The position numbers and the translations under genes are program-made. Below, in pieces: positions 55,877 through 64,000 of a stretch of DNA of 64,000 nucleotides. Every line of letters starts with the position of its first letter. Position 1 is the stretch's first letter. The notes below the pieces were generated by a model, which was given only the letters and a program-made list of their open reading frames with translations, had not been told where the DNA came from and did no database searches. Source of the stretch: Elephas maximus indicus (Eukaryota; Chordata; Mammalia; Proboscidea; Elephantidae); the NCBI RefSeq assembly GCF_024166365.1, contig NC_064839.1:34236378-34300377 (forward strand), in the 5' to 3' direction.

Positions 55877-56213
55877 TGAGTCTGTGTCCTTTTTTGGGGA
55901 GAGTGAGATAGTTCTAAAAAGTGTTCCACAGGATGGACATTAAAAGTTGGGTAAGATTTCTATGGGCTGGCATTGAGCTGAACTACCTGATGGTCTTTTT
56001 GAAGGTGTTGTTTTTGTGCTTGGGGTTGGATTTGAGTAGGTTACCCTTTCCCCACCTTTGGCATTCTGTGATTCACTTGCTTTGACCACATGTGGCAGGA
56101 ATTCTTGAATCCCTCCCTGAGGGAGGCAGCTGTGTGTGGGTTATTCCTGAAGTGACTTCCAGGCCCATGTGATGTGACCATTCTTTTCATCCTGGTCATC
56201 AGGCCTGTGTTGC

Positions 56214-56259
56214 GCCATCTCTGTTCTCACCCTGTCGCCATCTCTGTTCTCACCCTGTC
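56214..56259 (+). repeat. 23-bp perfect tandem duplication
   Basis: The unit begins 'gccatctctgttctcaccct' and is repeated once without change. Confidence 0.95.
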
Positions 56260-56944
56260 GGTTGGAGTGGGCTCTTCAGGGTAGAATACGATTGCTCAGG
56301 TCTGATTGTGGCTGGGGATGTCTCACAGTGGCAGGAAACAGGGACACAGGAGGGCCAGGGATGGCCCTGCTAACAGGCCCCAGGGCTCCCACTGCTGGCT
56401 GACCTGCTGAGGTTGAGAACTTCCCCTCACTGCTCTGGGCCTTAATCCTTATTTGTTGCGGGTACCTCCTGTGTTCCAGTTCCCTAAGACCCCAGGCTGG
56501 AGAGGGTGCTACCTTGGAGATGGAGAACTAAGGGCTGTCTGCTTCAGTAGCCTCAGAAAACTAGGGGATTCTGGGATGTTTGTTTCTTGAAGACTCAGGT
56601 ACTCTATCCAAGGCCCTGGGTCTCACCAGGGCAGAAACTGGAAAGACTGCTGCCCCCCTGGAAGGACTTCTGTGTAGAAACTAGTTCCACTTGGGGATAG
56701 TTTCAGACACAGGAGAATGCAAGTTCTCAGTTGTTCCTGTGGTGTAAACCTGCTCTGATGGGCTGAGTATGTACCCAGGTGCTTTCCATCTCGAGGAGTG
56801 TACAGCTTGCTGATTTCAGAGGGGAAAAAAAGGCTGGGGCTTTGTTCCTTGTCACCGGATTTTGCCACCTGTGCGCTTTCTGGTACTCCCATTGGCCCTC
56901 AGCTGTTCCATTCCAGGCCATTTTGTGGTCATTCTAATGCTGGC

Positions 56945-57095
56945 TATGCCAGTGGCCTTTTGTGATCTTGAATTCTCTCTTAACCTCTTAGAGCCACAGT
57001 TGCTTCATCTACAAAATGAAGGTAATTATACCAGCTTTACAGGGCTTGTTGTGAGACCCAAATGAGAGAATACACATTAAGTATTCGGCTACAGG
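56945..57095 (+). mobile_element. MIR-class SINE (ancient)
   Basis: 'cttcatctacaaaatgaagg', 'acagggcttgttgtgagacc' and 'gagagaatacacattaagta' follow the MIR core and 3' order. Confidence 0.7.
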
Positions 57096-58129
57096 AGGCA
57101 CTCCCTCCACCACCCTGTGGACGCCACATTCATCCGTTTATTTGCCTACTTATCTTGGTATCACAGCAGTGTTGGGCAGGCGTGGTGATGGCTAACCACA
57201 GAGGTGGTCACTTAGGAGCTTCAGGCCCCATTGGGGAAGCCAAGTCCATGTGTACCTGATTGGGAAGTTCATAGCCTGGGAAGTCAGCTCATGGATGCAA
57301 GCTGTGTGGAAGGACAGGAACCCCAGAGATTGTCTCAGCCACCCAGGAAAGGGAGATTACCCAGGGAGTGAATAAGTGCAGAGCAGAGAGACCAGAATAC
57401 AGGCTTCGGGATTTGGCTTCTGGAACAGCAGGGACAGCTCAGTGGCTCTGGAGCCCTCTCTCCAAGTGGAAGAAGGGGAAAAGGCCCTTGGGGTGCTGGA
57501 ATGCCCAGGCCCTAGGTGTCTGCCCCAGGAAATTATTCTTTCCTGACCAGCCGTCTGGGCACCAGACGTTGGCTGATTACTCTGCAGATTTCAGGGAAGC
57601 AGGGGAGTTGTGGGCTGGGCAGTTGCCATTCCTAGTTGAAGCTTGCTTCATGGTGTACTATGTCCTGAAAGAGGCCAATATACCCATCCTCTTGCTTGCT
57701 GTTGACCTAGTGTTCCCTTAGGAAATGGCAATAACTCCTTAAACAGCTGGTCCTGCTTTATACCTTCAGTTGATTTCCCCTTACAGATGAGGAGACTGTG
57801 TCAGAGGGTGATACTACTAGGAGAGATGAGGCAGAACTAGAGACCAGGCTTGAGCGTGGGGCTGTGTGCTTGCTGTTCAGCCTCAGCTGCTCCTCAGGTG
57901 TGCAGGGCCTTGGGACTGAGAAAGAGAGTCAGGGCCAGGCCCCACTTACCACATGACCTCAGACAGACAGATGACTGGGTGCACAACAGAAGATTATTTC
58001 CTGACTACTTGGACAAGAGGTGTAGGTGGAGGGGAAATGGGTCTCTCGGCCACTTAAATTGACCTGGCTTTGCCGAGGACTCACTCCTTCAGAGAAGAAG
58101 GGCCGGCCTCTCAGCCAACCTCCTACACA

Positions 58130-58670
58130 TTCATAAACTTAGACAACAAATAGATTTTGAGGGTTGGGCCAGGCACCATGGAAACAGGGGTGACTATGGT
58201 AGACATGGCGCCTGCCCTGGTCAGGGAGACAAATCGTAAGTAAATATGTAAGTGTGATGATCTCATACAGTGATAAATGCTAAGAAGATGATATAAGATG
58301 GTAAAATGATTGACTAGGGCAGCTACTTTAGACCGAGTGGTCAGGGAAGGCATCTGAGGAGGTGACGTTTGACACATGACAAGGGGCCAAGACACGTGAT
58401 GGTCTAGGGGGAAGAGTGATCCAGGTAGAAGGATTAACAGTTGCAAAGTCCTAGGGTGAAAACAGGCCCAGCATGTTCCAGAAACAGGAAGGTGCCCAAT
58501 GTGGCTGCAGAGGAGGGAGGAAGCGAGTGGCAGGAGATGAGGTTGGAGAGCTGGTAGGGTCCAGTCACCCAGGGCCCAGGGCCATTATAAGCAGGAGAAG
58601 TGGTTAGGACTGTATTCCTGGTGCAAGAGGAAATCATTGGAGGGCCATGGACAGGATACATAGCACCCCT
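58130..58670. mobile_element. L2-like ancient repeat
   Basis: Text such as 'gggccaggcaccatggaaac', 'tgaggaggtgacgtttgaca' and 'cagttgcaaagtcctagggt' is typical of a very common old mammalian repeat. Confidence 0.5.
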
Positions 58671-58914
58671 CAGACCATGAAATCAGGGGAGCAGTTGGTT
58701 CCTAAAGGAGAGACACCCTGCAGTGTCTTCTTGTCCTTGGTGACAGCTTTCTCCTCTCCTCTCCAATACATGGGCCCATGGTTTTTTTTTTCATTCCATT
58801 GTGCTTTATTAGCGCAGCCTTCTTAATCAAATATTGAAAGAATTTATATGTATAATAATAATTTACTGTAATTGTATATGTTTATATCACATTTGGACCT
58901 AGGTACCATTCTTT

Positions 58915-59250
58915 TGTTTTTTTAAACAATTTACAGATTTATTTTCTTTGTTTTCTTAATTTTGTTGTTTTAGGTGAAAGTTTATAGTGCAAATTAGTTT
59001 TTCATTCAAAAATTTATACAGAAATTGTTTTGTGACATTGGTTGCAGTCTGTTCAGTGTGTCAGCACTGTCTCATTTTCCCCTTCTACCCTGAGTTCTCC
59101 ATGACCGTCGTCTGGTTTTCCTGCCCCTTCCTGCCTTCTTTGCTTTTGGGCAGGTGTTGCCCATTTGGTCTTGCATACTTGAATGAAGCCCATGAGGTTT
59201 AAGCCGTGTTTGGCTGTCAGTCTCTCTGTTAGAGGAGCTTTTCCTAGGCC
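58915..59250 (-). mobile_element. L1-type 3' end, minus orientation
   Basis: 'gttttaggtgaaagtttata' and 'gtgacattggttgcagtctg' resemble the complement of the second LINE 3' end at 40.28-40.50 kb. Confidence 0.65.
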
Positions 59251-60371
59251 CCATGCAGCAGGGCTGTTTTTAGGGCCTGGCCTGCAGCATAACCGGGTTG
59301 GTAGCTAATTTCAAGGGCCCCACTGTGGGTTTGGCACATCTGCTGGCGTCTCCTGTAGGCCTTGGTGATGGCCCGTCAGGCACGCGAGCTGTTCTGTGTG
59401 CCAGCCTGGAGGTGATGACATCCCCTTTCCCATTGCTCTTTTACCGCTGTCCCTGCCCCAGGTCTGGCTAGGCCAGGATCTACCTCTACTTTGAAGGTTT
59501 GGGAAAGCTGTGAGGTCATCCCCCATGAAAACATCCATTGTTTGGGCTGGTGGGTTTAGTGTGGAAATCTCCTGCCTGGTACCTTTGCTTGGAGGCAGAA
59601 GCCCTGGTTCAGGGCTGTGTTGCCCCTCTCAGAGGCCCTGGCTTCAGCCCTACATGCCAGGAACACTGCTCTCACTGGTGTGGACTGTTTTTTATCTCCA
59701 GACCAGGGTATTGTTGGGAGTCCTAGCTCTGGAGTCCACTAAACCAGGTTATTCCATTCCACCATCTACCAGACTGGTGACCTTGAACAGGTTAGCTAAC
59801 CTCACTGACCACCCCTGACATGGAGTGTACCTTACTTACAGGGTGGTGTTTAGGGCAAATGCATATGAAGCCCTTAGTACATTTCTACACCTAGTAAGCA
59901 TTAGTGAAAATGGGATGTAGTCATCAGCCAGACATTGATATTTCAAGAGCTTTGTCTTTGGAAACACTGACCCAGAATTTGAGGATAAAAATGAAGTTTT
60001 TTTGTTGCTTAATAGATCTCCTGGGCCAGAAATTTTACCTGGGGCCTATGACTGAACTTCAAGTCTGAAACAACCTGAAATTTTTCACAAGGCTGGGACA
60101 CCTCCGTATCTGTGCAAATTTGGGGTGAGAGCCACAATGCTTAAGACATTCTTTAGAGGGTCTTTGCAACTATAGAGACCTAATGGTCAGCAAAGGCTGA
60201 TGCTCAGTGGGCAAGAGGTCATTGAGGTCATTTCTGCTCCTCGTGGAGCCTGGTCTTAGTCGGCCTGCGGACTGTTGGGGTAAAGCAGGAGATGGTGTGG
60301 TCGGCAGCCCTCTTGGGAGAGCTGTAGGAGAAGCCGTCATGAAGGTCAGTCCCCAGTTTGGTGTGAGGCCA

Positions 60372-60715
60372 CTTTTTTTTTTTTTTAAATTTTGTGCTTT
60401 AAGTGAAAGTTTACAAATCAAGTCAGTCTCTCATACAAAAATTTGTATATACCTTGCTACCAAAACCAAACCCAACCCACTGCCGTCGCAACGATTCCGA
60501 CTCACAGTGACCCTATAGGACAGGGCAGAACTGCCCCATAGAGTTTCTGAGGAGTGCCTGGTGGATTTGAACTCCCGACCTCTTGGTTAGCAGCCGCAGC
60601 ACTTAACCACTACACCACCAGGGTTTCCTACACCTTGCTATATACTCCTAATTGCTCTTCCCCTAGTGAGAAAGCCTGTTCCTTCACTCCACTTTTTCTT
60701 TTCTTGTTCATTCCG
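60372..60715 (-). mobile_element. L1 3' end interrupted by an AfroSINE
   Basis: A poly(T) start, then 'gtgctttaagtgaaagttta' and 'aatcaagtcagtctctcata', the complement of the L1 3' UTR seen at 16.9-18.3 kb. The element is split at 60460 and resumes at 60632. Confidence 0.88.
60461..60629 (-). mobile_element. AfroSINE nested in L1
   Basis: The short subtype (as at 5.0 and 46.7 kb), little diverged. Its head complement is 'aggaaaccctggtggtgtag' read from the minus strand. Target duplication accttgcta at about 60452-60460 and 60632-60640. Confidence 0.92.
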
Positions 60716-63700
60716 GTCAACCCACTACTGAGCCTTGACGTTTTGTTTCTGCCTGGGCATGTTATTTACACAGTAAATGTATTAGAAACAAGGTCAGGGC
60801 TTGCTGGCCATCCTGGGGAGCACCCTGCCAGCCTGGCCTGAACCCCTCCTTTATATAGCATGGGGATTGAAAGGGGGATTTGCACCCTGATTCTTTTTTT
60901 GGACTCCGGAATGCTGCCTCCCTGTCTCGAGTTGAGGGAGGTGGAAGGTGGATCTAGCATAATAGTTGGAACCAGAAGCCATAAATCTTGCAGTTTGCTG
61001 TACTCTGGGGGGAGAGGGGTTGGGGGAGGTGGGCCAGAACCACAATGGAGCCCAGAGCCAGAGAGCTCCCAGGCAGAGGAGTGGCCCCAGGGTGTGGCAG
61101 ATGGATTTACACATAAAGGAGAACACAGCCTAGAGTGGGGTTGGAGGTCAGTGTTTGAGTCTGGGATGAAGACCCCAAATAGTTGGGGCCTGAAATGTGA
61201 CTTGAAGGAGGAGCTGGAACTGACCAGGCAGATGAGGGAAGGGAGGGCATCCCGGCAGGGGGACTTGCCTGTGCAAAAACTCAGTGGATGAGCACCCAGT
61301 GGGGTCTGGTGTTTGTGCGTGGATCTGGATCAAGGTAGGAGGGAATGGCTAGGGAGGCAGGGACAAGTATGGATGGTGGTGCTCAGGGGTTTGGCCTTTA
61401 ACCCAAAGGCCAGGGGAGGGCCATGGCCAGCTTTGTGTTTTAGCTTTCAGGGTTGCCCAGAGTTAGCAGAAGGAAAGCATTGGCCTTGGCCAGAGGAAGG
61501 ACCCAGCTGTCAGCGATGATGTACTGGAAAGCTTGGAGCAAGACCTCCACTTCGCTGCACCTCACTGTTCTTATCTGTAAAGCGGAATCTGACCCCCTGG
61601 CTGTGGGATCACTACATGGAAATAAACACAGGAAGGTCAAGCAGGCCTCTGAGAGGTTGGTGTTGGCCACAGTGGGCCCCTAGTTTCAAAGGTTCCTTCT
61701 TAAACTTTGGGAACCCAAAGTTGGCCTGTCCCTCAGGAGAGCTCACTCCAGTCCACTCTGCCCTGCCCACCCCACCAGACCAAAGGAACCTCCATCCCTC
61801 TTTATCCCTCTATCCCTCTTCCCTGCCAAATAGATTTTCTGTTTGTACTATAAATTTATTACACCGTTAAGAGCAATACTGAAAAAGGAAAAAACATTCC
61901 TACACTTCCTCTGCCCCACCATCCCAGCACATGGTGGCACTTTTCTTGTCTGCAGATCAGCTTCCACCGTTAGTTTCTACTCTTCATCTCCAGTGTTCTG
62001 GTTTCTTGCTCTCATCTCTTCTTCTCATGCCCCCAGACATTTGCCGATGCTATTTCTCCTGATTGGCATACTCTTTCTCTAAGACCTCCACCAAGGGCTG
62101 CCCAGTCTTGCTCTGAGCTAAGGGCAGAGGGAGAGATGGCCCTCATCCATTCCTCCAGCCTAGCCCAGTCCTTTGCCAAGAGCTCTCAGGGCTGCCAGGG
62201 TGTCTTGGTTGGGGTGAGGGGGGGACGCAGCAGGGGCAAGCCTCAGTTAGTGAACTAAGCTTAGTGGATCCTAGGATGGAAAGGACAGAGATGCTGGGGG
62301 CAGACAGATCTGTGCTCTACCTTATAAAACTCAAGTTCGTATGTGACCAAGACAGTGTAGCTGAGACTAGATGTTGGTCCCATGCTTTTCCCATTTGTTG
62401 GTTTGCTTTTTGGCTGAATGTGAACTGGGACACACTTTGTGTTCCTGTGTAGCAGGCATGGATGGGTCCTAGCTTTCTCCTCTTCTGCTTGTTTTAGACT
62501 TTCCTGGACATTTCTTAGTCATCCCAGCACAGAGGTTCTATTTTTAGTACCATTACCTCCTAAGGGACCTAAAATAAAGCTGGCTCATTTTCCTGGCCCC
62601 TTATTGGCTGCATTGTTGGTCATATGCTTGGGGATTGGCTGGGCTGGTGATAAGCCACTGTCCCCTACACTGCCCCTCCCCTCTGCCTTCTCTGGCCTTG
62701 GGTGAGGTCACAGGGACGAGGGCTGAAACTAGCACTTAGCATGTTGAGCTGAGGGCTTTTCCAGGTTTAGTTAGTGAAGCTTTACAGCCACTGGCAGCAT
62801 TGGGTAACATCCCCATCTTACAGAGGAGGAGGCTAAGGCCCTGCCTGAGAAGAGGAGCGACTTGCATCAGCTTCCACCACTGCAAATTATCATCTGCCAG
62901 AGTTGAGCCCTCCTCCTCACTGCTTTGGTTCAGAGTCCTGTTATCAGGGCAGAGAGGATGGCTCCCCAACAGCTGGAGACAACTAGAGAATGACACATGG
63001 GGTGGCTGTCATGGCATCCTGCAGCGAGATGTGGCGCCCCTACCTAGCAAAGGCAGAGTGGCTCTCTCATCTTGTACTTGGATTTCCCATCCAGCACCCT
63101 GGGGCCATGGTCTCTGTAGTTTTGGGAAGGAGGGCTCCCCTCAGCGACCCAAAAGAGCCAGCTTCTTAGAATAGAGGCAGTGCTGAAAAGGAGAGATGTG
63201 AAGACATGACATGCTTCCCTCTCCCACAACCTCTATTTCCCCTCTCACACTTCTTGGCTATTCTCTGAGCCTCCGAACTCATGCCTTTAGTTCTGAAGCA
63301 GTAGGGATTGGTGGGGTGGTTCAGTGGGTCACTCTCATCAATGAAGAAATGCCCCAGAACGGGCCAGGGTGGATGTCATCCAGCCTCAGAGATTTAAACT
63401 GCTCTCTTGACTTGGGGGTCACTTGCAGTTCTTTTTGGAAGTGGCTTTTGGGGAGCCAGCTTTCCCCTTCTCACGGGGTCTTCTATACCTGTCAGCACAG
63501 CCCTGGGGCAGTGTTGGGGGCCTGAGTGCTGAGTACTGACAGGATGAGGAGGGGGCCTGAGAGCTGCCATAGAAACACTCCGTACTCAGACATCCAGTAG
63601 ATCCTGGTCTGCAAAGTGGGAGGAATAGCAATAACTCTGGTTTTGCAAGTTGTTGAGAGGATTAAATGAAAAGATACGGAGAGAGTGCTTAGCTCCTCCT

Positions 63701-64000
63701 TAAAGGCCCCTCTCCTTAGTGGGCACAGAAGGGCCTGTTCCTTGGCCCTGGCTCAACCCTCAGCACCTGGCCTGTATCTTGTATGCTTCACCACCCTGAC
63801 ACCCCTTTGTGTTGTCAACCAGGAGGTCCTCAAAGGAAAGGCTGAGTCTATACCACTTCCAGGCTCCCACCACTGGTTTGGCTTTGGAGGAGTCTCTTAC
63901 CAGTTCCCTAGGGCCTTTCAGTATTTCCTGGGAGACCAGACCTCAGCAAAGTACTCCCTGCTCAAGGAGGCCAGGGAGGGTTGAGGGGTCAGTGAAGAGC

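Larger units (their letters stand above)
52341..64000 (+). other. NUTF2: NUTF2 intron 1 (part)
   Basis: Nearly 12 kb with no recognised exon on either strand. It contains a poly(T) tract (53.1 kb), an AfroSINE (55.7 kb), a 23-bp tandem duplication (56.2 kb), a MIR (57.0 kb), L2-like text (58.1-58.7 and 61.0-61.5 kb), an L1-type 3' end (58.9-59.25 kb) and a nested L1 plus SINE (60.4-60.7 kb). The rest looks unique. Confidence 0.65.

Noticed and set aside
52341-64000. Search for NUTF2 coding exon 2 and for other genes in the last 12 kb
   Set aside because: No MGDKPIWEQIG-like text or other conserved protein was found; open frames here are short and fall in old repeats or unique intron.

Overview
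The window is mammalian nuclear DNA, almost certainly afrotherian and most like elephant. Three repeat types support this. There are many tRNA-derived SINEs of the AfroSINE kind (head like 'ccctggtggcacagtgg'), RTE-type LINEs that share the tail 'ggcacctaacaacaac', and L1 3' ends with the tail 'cacttaaagcacaataaaaatta'. I found no bacterial, viral or plasmid system. The genes form a conserved block that I recognise from human chromosome 16q22: RANBP10 (-), TSNAXIP1 (+), CENPT (-), THAP11 (+), NUTF2 (+).

Layout. 1-15.6 kb is the 5' part of RANBP10 on the minus strand: coding exon 1, exon 2 and most of intron 2. Intron 2 carries a COX17 retrocopy, an RTE fragment, an LTR-like insert and many SINEs. 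15.5-16.2 kb is a GC-rich promoter shared by RANBP10 and TSNAXIP1. 16-31.5 kb is TSNAXIP1; its 16 coding exons read in frame to a 705-residue protein. 31.57-41.6 kb is CENPT on the minus strand; its 13 coding exons read in frame to 588 residues. Intron 1 of CENPT holds a full-length but decayed RTE LINE with a perfect 10-bp target duplication. TSNAXIP1 and CENPT converge, with poly(A) signals only about 110 bp apart. 41.7-47.5 kb is intergenic: an RTE LINE split by a solo LTR, a 41-nt L1 insertion, and SINEs. 47.5-49.85 kb is the CpG island and single-exon gene THAP11 (299 aa, 14 glutamines). 51.6-52.34 kb is a second CpG island with non-coding exon 1 of NUTF2. From there to the end is NUTF2 intron 1, with no coding exon found.

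The genes are housekeeping or testis genes of separate function. RANBP10 is a CTLH/Ran-binding scaffold, TSNAXIP1 a TSNAX-interacting coiled-coil protein, CENPT the kinetochore histone-fold protein that recruits NDC80, THAP11 (Ronin) an HCF-1-dependent transcription factor, and NUTF2 the RanGDP importer. What may link them is promoter design. All four promoter regions contain sequences like ACTACAATTCCCAGAATGC, the element bound by ZNF143 and THAP11/HCF-1, and THAP11's own promoter is one of them. I saw no wholly new system. The most interesting items are this motif cluster, the COX17 retrocopy with an intact frame but a changed copper-ligand cysteine, an in-frame duplication in CENPT, and a set of odd LINE insertions and short-range rearrangements.
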